Positions 26,943-38,732 are shown, numbered from the stretch's first letter. The stretch: 64,000 nt of DNA from Massilia phyllostachyos (GCF_021044825.1 NZ_JAJNOC010000005.1:186001-250000), one strand, 5' to 3'. Translations and numbers: made by a program. The notes: generated by a model not told the origin, from the sequence alone.

Positions 26943-27653
26943 ATGGCCCGCCTCCCCCGACTCATCATCCCGAACCAGCCGCACCACGTCATCCAGCGCG
27001 GTAACAACCGCCAATTGATCTTCCGGGAAGAGGTGGACTACGGGAAATTCCTGGCCTGGCTCAAGGAAGCGGCGCGCTTCTACCAGGTGGCGATTCATGC
27101 CTATGTGCTCATGCCCAACCACATACACTTGCTCGCCACCCCATCCGACGCCACCGGCCTGGCGCTGATGATGCAGAAGGTCGGCCGCTTCTACGTCCCC
27201 TGGTTCAACCACAAGTACCAGCGCACCGGCGGCCTGTTCGAGGGACGTTTCCGCACCTCGCTCATCGATACGGAAAGCTATTTCCTGGCCTGTAGCCGGT
27301 ATATCGAGTTGAATCCCGTGCGCGCCGGCCTCAGCGCGGGGCCGCTGGACTACCCCTGGTCGAGCTATGCCCACCACACCGGCGTGCGGGTCGACGGCCT
27401 GGTCACCGACCATCTTCTCTACTGGGGCATGGGCAACACCCCCTTCCAGCGCGAAGCCGCCTATACCGACCTGGTCATGCAGGGTATCCCGCAAGACGAG
27501 GTCGATTTCGTCACCACGTCTGTCCTCAAGAACCAGCCGCTGGGTTCGGATGCCTTCAAGGCCGAGCTCGAGCGCCGAACCAAGCGCCAGATCCTGCCGG
27601 CCAAGCGCGGCCGTCCCTTCCGCGAACCGATTCCGCCGCTCGCCTCGGCATAA
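26943..27653 (+). mobile_element. REP-associated tyrosine transposase (RAYT, IS200/IS605-type HUH) gene
   Basis: The product is 236 residues starting MARLPRLIIPNQPHHVIQRG, which is typical of RAYT proteins. The HUH motif is HIH in LMPNHIHLLATP. The catalytic Tyr lies in KYQRTGGLFEGRFR, the segment most conserved in TnpA-REP proteins, and SRYIELNPVRAGL follows. A basic C-terminus (RRTKRQILPAKRGRPFRE) may contact DNA. RAYTs nick and join single-stranded DNA at REP hairpins. The gene is intact and flanked by inverted REP copies on both sides, which supports an active or recently active cassette. Confidence 0.92.
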
Positions 27654-27673
27654 AACGCAGACAGACCCATCGA

Positions 27674-27700
27674 CGGCACGGTTATACGTGCCGTTTTTTT
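27674..27700 (+). terminator. Intrinsic terminator of the RAYT gene
   Basis: A CGGCACG/CGTGCCG stem with a 6-nt loop is followed by seven T residues, 21 bp after the RAYT stop. Confidence 0.9.
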
Positions 27701-27775
27701 ATGCACCGTCCTCGGCCGCAGACCCCTACTCAGCGTTATAAAACAACTACTTAAGCAAGCCGTCGAAAAGTGGAT

Positions 27776-27843
27776 TGACTCTGTCCCCAATTAATCGCTC
27801 TCGCAAAAAGTTGTCAAACAATTCGACTCTGACCCTAATTATT
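27776..27843. repeat. Right REP copies of the RAYT cassette (inverted)
   Basis: One type 2 copy (27776-27794, ACTCTGTCCCCAATTAA) is followed by one type 1 copy (27811-27843, GACTCTGACCCTAATTA). Both are inverted relative to the left array, in the mirror order. They end 71 bp before the gltB start. Confidence 0.85.
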
Positions 27844-27913
27844 CTTGTTGCCGTTTGTGTTGCGTTGCACTATTCTCGTTTTGACCCTGACCGCATTGTG
27901 GAGATTTCGAGAG

Positions 27914-30900
27914 ATGGAAGCCCAAGGTTTGTACGATCCCGCCAACGAGCACGATGCGTGCGGCGTTGGATTCATCGCCCACATCAAGGGCAACAAGAGC
28001 CATTCGATCATCGAGCAGGGTCTATTGATCCTGAAGAATCTCGACCACCGTGGCGCCGTCGGCGCCGATGCGCTGATGGGCGATGGCGCCGGCATCCTGA
28101 TCCAGATCCCGGACCAGTACTACCGCGACGAGATGGCCCGCCAGGGCGTCGAGCTGCCGCCGCCCGGTGAGTACGGCGTCGGCATGGTGTTCCTGCCGAA
28201 GGAGCACGCCTCGCGCATCGCCTGCGAACAGGAAATCGAGCGCGCCGTGCGCATCGAAGGCCAGGTGGTGCTCGGCTGGCGCAACGTGCCGGTCGACGAG
28301 ACCATGCCGATGTCGCCCTTCGTCAAGGCCAAGGAGCCGGTGATCCGCCAGATCTTCATCGGCCGCGGCCCGGACATCATGGTGACCGACGCGCTCGAGC
28401 GCAAGCTCTACGTGATCCGCAAATCTTCCGGCCACGCGATCCAGGCCCTGAAGCTCATGCACGGCAAGGAATTCTTCGTGCCCTCGATGTCGGCCCGCAC
28501 CATCGTCTATAAAGGCCTGCTGCTGGCCGACCAGGTCGGCGTCTACTACAAGGACCTGCAGGACCCGCGCTGCATCTCCGCGCTGGCCCTGGTCCACCAG
28601 CGCTTCTCGACCAACACCTTCCCCGAGTGGCCGCTGGCCCACCCCTACCGCCTGATCGCGCACAACGGCGAGATCAATACCGTGAAGGGCAATTTCAACT
28701 GGACCCGCGCGCGCGAAGGCATGCTCAAGTCCGCCGTGCTCGGCGAAGACCTGGGCAAGCTGTTCCCCTTGATCTATGAAGGCCAGTCCGACACCGCCTG
28801 CTTCGACAACGCGCTCGAGCTGCTGGTGATGGCCGGCTATCCGGTGGCCCAGGCGATGATGATGATGATCCCGGAAGCCTGGGAAAACCACACGTCGATG
28901 GACGACAACCGCCGCGCCTTCTACGAATACCACGCCGCGATGATGGAACCGTGGGACGGCCCGGCCGCCATGGCCTTCACCGACGGCCGCCACATCGGCG
29001 GCACCCTGGACCGCAACGGCCTGCGTCCGGCGCGCTACGTGATCACCGAGGACGACCTGGTCGTGATGGCGTCCGAATCCGGCGTGCTGCCGATCCCCGA
29101 ATCGCGCATCGTCAAGAAGTGGCGCCTCCAGCCGGGCAAGATGTTCCTGATCGACCTCGAAGCCGGCCGCATCATCGACGACAAGGAACTCAAGGACACC
29201 TACTCGAACGCCAAGCCGTACAAGGCCTGGATCAAGTCGGTGCGCATCAAGCTCAATGAAATCAAGCTGCTTGAGTCCCAGCTGCTGCAGCACCGCGCCA
29301 AGGAAGCGCAGGGCGAGAAGACGGCCGTCACGCTGCTCGACCGCCAGCAAGCCTTCGGCTACACCCAGGAAGACCTGAAGTTCCTGATGGCGCCGATGGC
29401 CGTGCTGGCCGAGGAAGCCACCGGTTCGATGGGCAACGATTCGCCGCTGGCGGTGATGTCGAACAAGCTGAAACCCCTGTACCACTACTTCAAGCAGCTG
29501 TTCGCGCAAGTCACCAACCCGCCGATCGACCCGATCCGCGAAAGCATGGTGATGTCGCTGGTCTCCTTCATCGGCCCCAAGCCGAACCTGCTGGACACCA
29601 ACAACGTCAATCCGCCGATGCGCCTGGAAGTCTCGCAGCCGGTGCTCGGCTTTGACGACATGGCGCGCCTGCGCAGCATCAGCCTGCACACCGGCGGCAA
29701 GTTCAAGTCGTATGAGCTGAACATCTGCTACCCGGTCGCCTGGGGCAAGGAAGGCATCGAAGCGTCGCTGGCTTCGCTGTGCGCGGAAGCGGTGGATGCG
29801 GTCAAGTCCGGCCACAACATCCTGATCATTTCGGACCGCGCGATGTCGCCTGAGCAGGTCGCGATTCCCGCGCTGCTGGCCACCTCCACCATCCACCAGC
29901 ACCTGGTGGGACGCGGCCTGCGCGCCTCCACCGGCCTGGTGGTGGAAACCGGCTCGGCGCGCGAGACGCACCACTTCGCCCTGCTGGCCGGCTATGGCGC
30001 CGAAGCCGTCCACCCCTACCTGGCGCTGGAAACGCTGAGCGACCTGGCCCACAACCTGCCGCACGAGATGGATGCCGACAAGGCGATCTACAACTACACC
30101 AAGGCGATCGGCAAGGGCCTGATGAAGGTGATGTCGAAGATGGGCATCTCGACTTACATGTCCTACTGCGGCGCCCAGATCTTCGAAGCCGTGGGCCTGA
30201 ACAAGTCGCTCGTCGACAAGTACTTCCGCGGCACCTCGTCGACCGTCGAAGGCATCGGCCTGTTCGAGGTGGCCGAAGAAGCGCTGCGCCTGCACACGCT
30301 GGCCTTCGGCGAAGACCCGCTGCTGGCCCACGCCCTCGACACCGGCGGCGAATACGCCTTCCGCGTGCGCGGCGAAGACCACCTGTGGACGCCGGACGCC
30401 ATCGCCAAGCTGCAGCACTCGGCGCGCGCCAACAACTTCAGCACCTATAAGGAGTACGCCCAGATCATCAACGACCAGAGCCGCCGCCACCTGACCCTGC
30501 GCGGCCTGTTCGAGTTCCGCATCGATCCGTCGAAAGCGATTCCGCTGGACGAAGTCGAGCCGGCCAAGGAAATCGTCAAGCGCTTCGCCACCGGCGCGAT
30601 GTCGCTCGGGTCGATCAGCACCGAAGCCCACGCCACGCTGGCGATCGCGATGAACCGCATCGGGGGAAAAAGCAACACGGGCGAGGGCGGCGAGGATCCG
30701 GCGCGCTACCTGAACGAATTCAAGGGCATCAAGATCAGCAAGGGCGAATCGCTGTCCTCGATCCTGGGCGGCGAGCGCGTGGTGGTCGACATCCCGCTGG
30801 AAGAAGGCGACTCGCTGCGCTCGAAGATCAAGCAGGTTGCCTCGGGCCGCTTCGGCGTCACCGCGGAATACCTGGCCTCGGCCGACCAGATCCAGATCAA

Positions 30901-32629
30901 GATGGCGCAGGGCGCCAAGCCGGGCGAGGGCGGCCAGCTCCCGGGCCACAAGGTGTCCGAGTACATCGCCAGCCTGCGCTTCTCGGTGCCGGGCGTGGGC
31001 CTGATCTCGCCGCCGCCGCACCACGACATCTATTCGATCGAAGACCTGGCGCAGCTGATCCACGATCTCAAGAACGTGAACCCGACCGCCTCGATCTCGG
31101 TGAAGCTGGTGTCGGAAGTCGGCATCGGCACCGTCGCCGCCGGCGTCTCGAAAGCCAAGGCCGACCACGTGGTGGTCGCAGGCCATGACGGCGGCACCGG
31201 CGCTTCGCCGCTGTCCTCGGTCAAGCACGCCGGCACGCCGTGGGAACTGGGCCTGGCAGAGACCCAGCAGACCCTGGTGCTCAATGGCCTGCGCAGCCGC
31301 ATCCGCGTGCAAGCGGATGGCCAGATGCGCACCGGCCGCGACGTGGTGGTGGCCGCGATGCTGGGCGCCGACGAAATCGGCTTCGCGACCGCGCCGCTGG
31401 TGGTCGAAGGCTGCATCATGATGCGCAAGTGTCACCTGAATACCTGCCCGGTCGGCGTCGCGACCCAAGACCCGGTCCTGCGCGCCAAGTTCCAGGGCAA
31501 GCCGGAACACGTGGTGAACTACTTCTTCTTCGTGGCCGAGGAAGCGCGCCAGATCATGGCGCAGCTGGGCATCCGCAGCTACGACGAACTGATCGGCCGC
31601 ACCGACCTGCTGGACAAGGCGCGCGCCATCGGGCACTGGAAGGCGCAGGGCCTGGACTTCTCGAACATCTTCTACCAGCCGAAGACGGATTCGCCGCGCG
31701 CCCTGTTTCACACCGACGGCCAGGACCACGGCCTGGACAAGGCGCTGGACCACAAGCTGATCGCCCAGGCCAAGGCCGCGCTGGAGAAGGGCGAACGCGT
31801 CTCCTTCATCTCGCCGGTGAAGAACCTGAACCGCACCGTCGGCGCCATGCTGTCGGGCGAAGTGGCCAAGCGCTACGGCCACGCCGGCCTGCCGGACGAC
31901 ACCATCCACATCCAGCTGCAGGGCACCGCCGGCCAGTCGGCAGCGGCCTTCCTGGCCAGCGGCATCACGATCGACCTGGTCGGCGAAGGCAACGACTACG
32001 TCGGCAAGGGCTTGTCGGGCGGGCGCATCATCGTGCGGCCGAACACCGAGTTCCGCGGCTGGGCGGTGGACAACATCATCGTCGGGAACACCGTGATGTA
32101 TGGCGCGATCGCCGGCGAAGCCTTCTTCAACGGCGTGGCCGGCGAACGCTTCGCGGTGCGTAACTCGGGCGCCGTCGCGGTGGTCGAAGGCTGCGGCGAC
32201 CACGGTTGCGAATACATGACCGGCGGGACGGTGGTGGTGCTGGGCGAAACCGGCCGCAACTTCGCGGCGGGCATGTCGGGCGGCGTCGCTTTCGTGTACG
32301 ACCCGAACGGCGAGTTCGCCGGCAAGTGCAACACCTCGATGGTGAACCTGGAGCCGGTGCTGGCGACCAAGCAGCAGCCGGACAAGGCCGGCTGGCACAG
32401 CCAGACCAGGGGCAGCGAACGCGAATCGGACGAAACCATCCTGCGCCGCCTGATCGAACGCCACTTCAAGCACACGGGCTCCACCCGCGCGCGCAACCTG
32501 CTCGACGACTGGGCCAACAGCCGCGGCAAGTTCGTGAAGGTCTTCCCGACCGACTACAAGCGCGCGCTCGAGGAGATGCACAACTCGAGCATGGAAGAGG
32601 CGAACGACAAGATCGAGTTGGCGGCATAA
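27914..32629 (+). CDS. gltB: Glutamate synthase (NADPH) large subunit
   Basis: The product is 1571 residues from the ATG at 27914 ([20 protein letters not shown]). The short propeptide precedes Cys16, the expected N-terminal nucleophile of the glutaminase domain after processing. Other features are [15 protein letters not shown] in the amidotransferase domain, the FMN domain with [17 protein letters not shown], and the 3Fe-4S Cys motif at 1167, 1173 and 1178 ([15 protein letters not shown]). The C-terminal beta-helix is rich in Gly ([14 protein letters not shown]). With GltD it makes two glutamates from glutamine and 2-oxoglutarate. The promoter must lie within or just after the REP sequence. 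Confidence 0.97.
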   Translation: MEAQGLYDPANEHDACGVGFIAHIKGNKSHSIIEQGLLILKNLDHRGAVGADALMGDGAGILIQIPDQYYRDEMARQGVELPPPGEYGVGMVFLPKEHASRIACEQEIERAVRIEGQVVLGWRNVPVDETMPMSPFVKAKEPVIRQIFIGRGPDIMVTDALERKLYVIRKSSGHAIQALKLMHGKEFFVPSMSARTIVYKGLLLADQVGVYYKDLQDPRCISALALVHQRFSTNTFPEWPLAHPYRLIAHNGEINTVKGNFNWTRAREGMLKSAVLGEDLGKLFPLIYEGQSDTACFDNALELLVMAGYPVAQAMMMMIPEAWENHTSMDDNRRAFYEYHAAMMEPWDGPAAMAFTDGRHIGGTLDRNGLRPARYVITEDDLVVMASESGVLPIPESRIVKKWRLQPGKMFLIDLEAGRIIDDKELKDTYSNAKPYKAWIKSVRIKLNEIKLLESQLLQHRAKEAQGEKTAVTLLDRQQAFGYTQEDLKFLMAPMAVLAEEATGSMGNDSPLAVMSNKLKPLYHYFKQLFAQVTNPPIDPIRESMVMSLVSFIGPKPNLLDTNNVNPPMRLEVSQPVLGFDDMARLRSISLHTGGKFKSYELNICYPVAWGKEGIEASLASLCAEAVDAVKSGHNILIISDRAMSPEQVAIPALLATSTIHQHLVGRGLRASTGLVVETGSARETHHFALLAGYGAEAVHPYLALETLSDLAHNLPHEMDADKAIYNYTKAIGKGLMKVMSKMGISTYMSYCGAQIFEAVGLNKSLVDKYFRGTSSTVEGIGLFEVAEEALRLHTLAFGEDPLLAHALDTGGEYAFRVRGEDHLWTPDAIAKLQHSARANNFSTYKEYAQIINDQSRRHLTLRGLFEFRIDPSKAIPLDEVEPAKEIVKRFATGAMSLGSISTEAHATLAIAMNRIGGKSNTGEGGEDPARYLNEFKGIKISKGESLSSILGGERVVVDIPLEEGDSLRSKIKQVASGRFGVTAEYLASADQIQIKMAQGAKPGEGGQLPGHKVSEYIASLRFSVPGVGLISPPPHHDIYSIEDLAQLIHDLKNVNPTASISVKLVSEVGIGTVAAGVSKAKADHVVVAGHDGGTGASPLSSVKHAGTPWELGLAETQQTLVLNGLRSRIRVQADGQMRTGRDVVVAAMLGADEIGFATAPLVVEGCIMMRKCHLNTCPVGVATQDPVLRAKFQGKPEHVVNYFFFVAEEARQIMAQLGIRSYDELIGRTDLLDKARAIGHWKAQGLDFSNIFYQPKTDSPRALFHTDGQDHGLDKALDHKLIAQAKAALEKGERVSFISPVKNLNRTVGAMLSGEVAKRYGHAGLPDDTIHIQLQGTAGQSAAAFLASGITIDLVGEGNDYVGKGLSGGRIIVRPNTEFRGWAVDNIIVGNTVMYGAIAGEAFFNGVAGERFAVRNSGAVAVVEGCGDHGCEYMTGGTVVVLGETGRNFAAGMSGGVAFVYDPNGEFAGKCNTSMVNLEPVLATKQQPDKAGWHSQTRGSERESDETILRRLIERHFKHTGSTRARNLLDDWANSRGKFVKVFPTDYKRALEEMHNSSMEEANDKIELAA

Positions 32630-32645
32630 CACGCAACCTCAAACA

Positions 32646-32823
32646 ACGTCGTCCCGGGACTAGGCGTCCCCCTTGGCCGGGACCCAAGTTTGCAAGCAGA
32701 TTGACGACGCTAAGAAACACCACCGACCCATGAACGTCGTTCCCGCGCAGGCGGGAACCCAATTTCTGCAAGCGCTAACGAGGCGCGACGACATTGGATT
32801 CCGGCCTTCGCCGGAATGACGCG
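32646..32823. repeat. REP-like elements, family A, tandem copies between gltB and gltD
   Basis: An initial half-element (CGTCGTCCCGGG...GGCCGGGACCCAAG) is followed by a full element with left palindrome CGTTCCCGCGCAGGCGGGAA and right palindrome GGATTCCGGCCTTCGCCGGA. They fill most of the 254-bp gltB-gltD gap. Confidence 0.75.
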
Positions 32824-32883
32824 GTAGGGGCAGGAAGGATGAAGGTGGCCAAGCCATCTTCGCGACGAAAAGGAAAAAACAAC

Positions 32884-34347
<1,464 letters not shown>

Positions 34348-34364
34348 ACAGTAAAGGAGGAGAG

Positions 34365-34391
34365 AAGGCGGCCGTGGCCGCCTTTTTTTTT
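34365..34391 (+). terminator. Intrinsic terminator of gltBD
   Basis: An AAGGCGGC-cgtg-GCCGCCTT stem is followed by an unbroken T run, 18 bp after the gltD stop. Confidence 0.93.
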
Positions 34392-34793
34392 CGGCCAGCA
34401 ATTTAACGTGAGCTCAGTGTGAACTAAGCCCAACAGGAAAGCGATTTTCTCCACTTACCGACACGCTTATGTGCGTGGCCGCACGACGATTAACAAGGCA
34501 ATGTCCTTACGCTAAGCCGTCCTGCCTGCGTCATCACGACAAGCCAATGACATCGCAATGGCAAACTCGCAAAATGGTTGCGCTGGAGTATTTGTTAACA
34601 TTGAGCAACAAACGGTAATATTGGCATGCATATATTTCGCTTTAAAAACAATAGCTTACAGAGCGAAATATCTGACCCAACAGTTAGTTTTGTTGTATTA
34701 GTACGTCGAGAACCCGGCCGAAAATGGGCCAGCGCAAGCGAGGGTTAAGCTTTCTGCACTACAATAACGGATTATTTCAATACCAAACACGCT
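34392..34793. promoter_or_regulatory. Long AT-rich leader upstream of mlaF
   Basis: This 402-bp stretch has no credible gene. The part from about 34540 to 34720 is much richer in A+T than its surroundings. It contains a perfect 10-bp inverted repeat, ATATTTCGCT (34632-34641) and AGCGAAATAT (34662-34671), with a 20-bp spacer. A possible -10 TACAAT lies at 34760-34765, 29 bp before the mlaF GTG, but no good -35 is seen. Confidence 0.45.
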
Positions 34794-35597
34794 GTGTCGA
34801 ACCTAGTCGAAATCCGCGATCTGCACTTTTCATACGGAGAGCGTTCCATCCTGTCGAACCTCCGCATGGACTTCCCACGCGGTAAGCTGATCGCCGTCAT
34901 GGGCGGTTCGGGTTGCGGCAAGACCACGGTCCTGCGCCTGATCGGCGGCCAGATCCGGCCCCAGCGCGGCCAGGTGCGCGTCAACGGCGAGGTCGTCAAC
35001 GAACTCAATACCGCCGGGCTGTACCGCCTGCGCCGCCGCATGGGCATGCTGTTCCAGTTCGGCGCCCTGTTCACCGACCTGTCGATCTTCGACAACGTCG
35101 CCTTCCCGCTGCGCGAGCACACCGACCTGCCGGAAGAATTGATCCGCGACCTGGTGCTCATGAAACTCAACGCCGTCGGCCTGCGCAATGCGCACCGCCT
35201 GAAACCGGGCGAGATTTCCGGCGGCATGGCGCGCCGCGTCGCCGTGGCGCGCGCGATCGCCCTCGACCCGGAACTGATCATGTACGACGAGCCCTTCGCC
35301 GGCCTCGATCCGATCTCGATGGGCGTCACCGCCAACCTGATCCGCAACCTGAACGATGCGCTGGGCTCGACCTCGATTCTGGTCTCGCACGACGTCAACG
35401 AAACCTTCGCCATCGCCGACTATGTGTACTTCATGTCGGCAGGCAAGATCGTCGCGGAAGGCACGCCGGCCGAGCTGCGGGTCTCGCAAGACCCGTATGT
35501 GAAGCAATTCGTGAACGCCGAGCCGGATGGCCCGGTGCCCTTCCATTATCCGGGCAAGTCGCTGAGCGACGACCTGGGCCTGGGAGGCAAGCGATGA
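34794..35597 (+). CDS. mlaF: Mla phospholipid transport ATPase
   Basis: The product is 267 residues with a GTG start (MSNLVEIRDLHFSYGERSIL). The ABC ATPase motifs are Walker A GGSGCGKTT, signature SGGMARRVAVARAIALDPEL, Walker B LIMYDEPFAGLDP and the H-loop VSHDVNE. MlaF powers the MlaFEDB inner-membrane complex that moves phospholipids between the outer and inner membranes. It is the first gene of mlaFEDACB and its TGA overlaps the mlaE ATG by 4 bp. Confidence 0.95.
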   Translation: MSNLVEIRDLHFSYGERSILSNLRMDFPRGKLIAVMGGSGCGKTTVLRLIGGQIRPQRGQVRVNGEVVNELNTAGLYRLRRRMGMLFQFGALFTDLSIFDNVAFPLREHTDLPEELIRDLVLMKLNAVGLRNAHRLKPGEISGGMARRVAVARAIALDPELIMYDEPFAGLDPISMGVTANLIRNLNDALGSTSILVSHDVNETFAIADYVYFMSAGKIVAEGTPAELRVSQDPYVKQFVNAEPDGPVPFHYPGKSLSDDLGLGGKR

Positions 35598-36373
35598 TGC
35601 GCTCGCTCGAAGCGGCCGGCCGCTGGGCGCGCGAAGGCGTCGAAAGCCTGGGTTTCGCCACCCGCGCCTTCTTCAACCTGCTGCGCTTTTCCCCGGGGGC
35701 CTTTCGCCGCCCGACCCTGATCACGGAACAGATCCACTTCATCGGCAATTACTCGCTGGTGATCACGATTGTCTCGGGTCTGTTCGTCGGCTTGGTGCTG
35801 GGCCTGCAGTTCTATGTCAACCTGATCCAGTTCGGCGCCGAGGAAAAGCTCGGTCCGCTGACCGCGCTGTCGCTGGTGCGCGAACTCGGTCCGGTGGTGA
35901 CGGCGCTGCTGTTCGCGGGCCGCGCCGGCACGTCGCTGACGGCCGAGATCGGCCTCATGAAAGCCGGCGAGCAATTGACTGCAATGGAAATGATGGCCGT
36001 GAACCCGGTGCAGCGCGTGCTGGCGCCGCGTTTCTGGGGCGGCGTGATCGCCATGCCGGTGCTGGCCACGGTGTTCTCGGCGGTCGGCATCGTCGGCAGC
36101 TACCTGGTTGGCGTGAAATTGCTGGGCCTGGACGAGGGCGCCTTCTGGTCGCAGATGCAGGCCGGGGTCGACGTCCAGCGTGACATCGTCAGCAGCGTCA
36201 TCAAGAGTTTCGTGTTCGGCATCGCCGTGACCTTCACCGCCCTGTTCCAGGGCTACCACGTGAAACCGACCCCGGCCGACGTGGCGCGCGCCACCACGCG
36301 CACAGTTGTGATCGCCTCGTTGTTGGTCCTGGGGCTGGATTTTGTCATGACCGCCCTGATGTTCGGTCAGTGA
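35594..36373 (+). CDS. mlaE: Mla transport permease
   Basis: The product is 259 residues from the ATG at 35594; a second ATG is the next codon. It has five to six hydrophobic helices and the MlaE/TTG2B signature LVRELGPVVTALLFAGRAGTS with EIGLMKAGEQLTAMEMM after it. It forms the membrane channel of the MlaFEDB complex. It is translationally coupled to mlaF by an ATGA overlap. Confidence 0.95.
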   Translation: MMRSLEAAGRWAREGVESLGFATRAFFNLLRFSPGAFRRPTLITEQIHFIGNYSLVITIVSGLFVGLVLGLQFYVNLIQFGAEEKLGPLTALSLVRELGPVVTALLFAGRAGTSLTAEIGLMKAGEQLTAMEMMAVNPVQRVLAPRFWGGVIAMPVLATVFSAVGIVGSYLVGVKLLGLDEGAFWSQMQAGVDVQRDIVSSVIKSFVFGIAVTFTALFQGYHVKPTPADVARATTRTVVIASLLVLGLDFVMTALMFGQ

Positions 36374-36447
36374 TAAGACTTAAGCAATAACAAAAAATCA
36401 ATGTTTGGTTTGGCCGCGCACAGACGGCTTGAATACTAGGAAATATT

Positions 36448-36921
36448 ATGCACCGTAAAATCATCGATGTCTGGGTCGGCCTGTTCGTCCTGCTGGGCGC
36501 TGCAGCCCTCCTGTTCCTGGCACTGCAGGCGGGGAATATGAGCACCTTGTCGTTCACCAAGACCTATGCGGTGACCGGCAAGTTCGACAACATCGGTGGC
36601 CTGAAACCGCAGTCGCCCGTGAAGAGCGCGGGCGTGGTGGTCGGCCGCGTGGGCGAGATCAGCTTCGATGACAAGACCTTCCAGGCGCAGGTGCGCCTGG
36701 ACCTGAACCAGAATTATCAGTTCCCGAAAGATAGTTCGTTGAAGATCCTGACTGCCGGCCTGCTGGGCGAACAGTACATCGGCATCGAACCGGGCGGCGA
36801 CACCAAGAACCTGGTGGACGGCGACCGTATCATCCGCACCCAGTCGGCCACGGTGCTCGAGGACCTGATCAACCAATTTATCTACAGCAAGGCCGCTGAT
36901 GGAAAGGAAGGTAGCGAATGA
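36448..36921 (+). CDS. mlaD: Mla MCE-domain substrate carrier
   Basis: The product is 157 residues. One N-terminal membrane helix (IIDVWVGLFVLLGAAALLFLAL) anchors a single periplasmic MCE domain at about 38-115 (YAVTGKFDNIGGLKPQSPVKSAGVVVGRV). MlaD forms a hexameric ring that holds lipid above MlaE. It overlaps mlaA by 4 bp. Confidence 0.95.
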   Translation: MHRKIIDVWVGLFVLLGAAALLFLALQAGNMSTLSFTKTYAVTGKFDNIGGLKPQSPVKSAGVVVGRVGEISFDDKTFQAQVRLDLNQNYQFPKDSSLKILTAGLLGEQYIGIEPGGDTKNLVDGDRIIRTQSATVLEDLINQFIYSKAADGKEGSE

Positions 36922-37712
36922 AGCACATGCCAGTTTCCGCAGGTCCCCTGCGCGTCCTCGCCGCGGCCGCGGTCTTCGCGCTGCTGACCGGCTGCGCGAC
37001 CACGAATCCGCAGGATCCGCTGGAAGGCTATAACCGCACCGTGTTCCGCTTCAACGACGCGGTCGACCGCACCGTGCTCAAGCCCACCGCCACCGCCTAC
37101 AAGAACGTGACGCCGAGCTTCGTGCAGACCGGTGTGAACAACTTCTTCGGCAACCTGTCGGATGCCTGGAGCGCGGTCAACAACCTGCTGCAGGGCAAGG
37201 GCCAGGCCGGCATGGGCGACGTCACCCGCGTTGCCATGAACTCGACCTTCGGCATCTTCGGCCTGCTCGACATCGCCTCCGAAGCCGGGATTCCGAAGCA
37301 CAACGAGGACTTCGGCCAGACCCTGGGCGTGTGGGGCGTGCCGAGCGGCCCGTTCGTGATGCTGCCGCTGCTGGGCCCGTCGACGGTGCGCGACACCGCG
37401 GCGCTGCCGGCCGACATCGGCGGCGACATCTGGAAGTACAAGGAACCGGCCAACTGGCGCAATATCGGCGCCGGCGTGCGCATCGTCGACAAGCGCGCCA
37501 CCCTGCTGGACGCCGGCAACCTGCTGGAAGAAGCGGCGCTGGACCGCTACGAATTCATCCGCGACGGCTACATGCAGCGCCGCCAGAGCCAGGTTTACGA
37601 CGGCAACGTGCCGCGCGAAGCCCCGGCTGACGAGGCAAACACCAACGCGGAACCGGCGGCCGATCCGGCAGGCAAAGCAGCAGCGGAGCCGGCGCCGGCC
37701 CCCGCCAGGTAA
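36918..37712 (+). CDS. mlaA: Outer-membrane lipoprotein MlaA (VacJ)
   Basis: The product is 264 residues. The lipobox is LTGC with the modified Cys near residue 26 (FALLTGCATTNPQDPLEGYN). The MlaA core follows: DPLEGYNRTVFRFNDAVDR, FFGNLSDAWSAVNNLLQGK, NSTFGIFGLLDIASEAG, and LPLLGPSTVRDTAALPADIG. MlaA sits in the outer membrane and removes phospholipid from the outer leaflet. The C-terminal tail is Ala/Pro rich. Having mlaA inside the mla operon is usual for betaproteobacteria, unlike E. coli. Confidence 0.95.
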   Translation: MKHMPVSAGPLRVLAAAAVFALLTGCATTNPQDPLEGYNRTVFRFNDAVDRTVLKPTATAYKNVTPSFVQTGVNNFFGNLSDAWSAVNNLLQGKGQAGMGDVTRVAMNSTFGIFGLLDIASEAGIPKHNEDFGQTLGVWGVPSGPFVMLPLLGPSTVRDTAALPADIGGDIWKYKEPANWRNIGAGVRIVDKRATLLDAGNLLEEAALDRYEFIRDGYMQRRQSQVYDGNVPREAPADEANTNAEPAADPAGKAAAEPAPAPAR

Positions 37713-37821
37713 CAAGTCCTTACACAACGGCGTCATCCGTGAGCCGCATGAAGAGTTAACATGGCATGCCCCGCCGCCCGACTGGCGCGGCGCGGCGCCT
37801 ACCAGACAAGGAAACCGACAT

Positions 37822-38454
37822 ATGAAACCCATCATCCAACTGATCGCCACCGCAGCGGCCACCGTCGCTTTCGCCACCTCCGCCATCGCTGCCGAAGCCC
37901 CGGACGCGCTGGTCAAGCGCATCAGCGCCGACGTCATCGACACCGTCAAGGCCGACAAGGACATCCAGGCCGGCAACCGCGCCAGGATCATGGACCTCGT
38001 CAACAGCAAGATCCTGCCGCACGTCGACGCCGAGAAGATGACCCAGCAGGCCGCCGGCCGCTACTGGCGCCAGGCGACTCCCGAACAGCAGAAGCAGCTG
38101 ATCAAGGAGTTCACCAACCTGCTGGTCTACACCTACGCCGGCGCGCTGTCGCAGATCAAGAACGAGACCGTCGAGTTCAAGCCGTTCCGCGCCGAAGCGA
38201 ATGCCACCGACGTCGAAGTGCGTTCGCAGGTGAATGTCAGCCGCGGCGAGCCGATCACCCTGAACTACCGCCTGTCGAACGGCCCGCAGGGCTGGAAGAT
38301 CTACGACATCAACGTGCTGGGCGCCTGGCTGGTCCAGACCTACACCAGCACCTTCGCCAGCGAGATCGGCAAGAATGGCGTCGATGGCCTGATCAAGAAG
38401 CTGGCCGAGCGTAACCAGCAGTTGGCGTCCAAGCCGCTGAAAGCGCCGAAGTAA
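37822..38454 (+). CDS. mlaC: Periplasmic phospholipid shuttle MlaC
   Basis: The product is 210 residues with a signal peptide (MKPIIQLIATAAATVAFATS, cleavage after AIAA). The MlaC/Ttg2D fold is recognised from ILPHVDAEKMTQQAAGRYW, KEFTNLLVYTYAGALSQIK, and NGPQGWKIYDINVLGAWLVQ. It carries lipid between MlaA and MlaD. Its stop codon TAATG overlaps the mlaB ATG by 1 bp. Confidence 0.95.
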   Translation: MKPIIQLIATAAATVAFATSAIAAEAPDALVKRISADVIDTVKADKDIQAGNRARIMDLVNSKILPHVDAEKMTQQAAGRYWRQATPEQQKQLIKEFTNLLVYTYAGALSQIKNETVEFKPFRAEANATDVEVRSQVNVSRGEPITLNYRLSNGPQGWKIYDINVLGAWLVQTYTSTFASEIGKNGVDGLIKKLAERNQQLASKPLKAPK

Positions 38455-38729
38455 TGGCCGAAGCCAATCCGATGCTCTCGCTCGACGCCCTGACCTTCGA
38501 GAGCGGCCACGCCGCCCTCGACCAGGGCATTGCCGCGATCGCCGCCGGCGAGACCGTGTTCGACCTGGGCGGCGTCGGCGCCGCCGATTCCTCGGCCGTG
38601 GCCGTGCTGCTGGCCTGGCAGCGACGCGCGCGCGCAGCGAAGCAGCGCCTCACCTTCATCAACGTTCCCGAGAACGTGCAGAAGCTGGCGGCGCTGTATG
38701 GCGTCGACCAGCTGCTGACGCAACCGTAG
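38454..38729 (+). CDS. mlaB: STAS-domain protein MlaB
   Basis: The product is 91 residues, a single STAS domain with the central FDLGGVGAADSSAVAVLLAW segment. MlaB binds MlaF in the cytoplasm and is needed for stable complex assembly. It is the last gene of mlaFEDACB and begins at the mlaC stop. Confidence 0.92.
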   Translation: MAEANPMLSLDALTFESGHAALDQGIAAIAAGETVFDLGGVGAADSSAVAVLLAWQRRARAAKQRLTFINVPENVQKLAALYGVDQLLTQP

Positions 38730-38732
38730 TTG

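Noticed and set aside
26943..27653. A full IS200/IS605 element with tnpB
   Set aside because: No TnpB gene is present and the flanks are REP copies, so the RAYT interpretation fits better.
28022..32632. A 1536-codon open frame antisense to gltB
   Set aside because: Same GC-driven artefact; gltB on the other strand has full family motifs across its length.
32794..32883. Upstream extension of gltD to an ATG at 32794
   Set aside because: The extension would translate the family A repeat; the GTG at 32884 has a good ribosome binding site and the usual GltD N-terminus.
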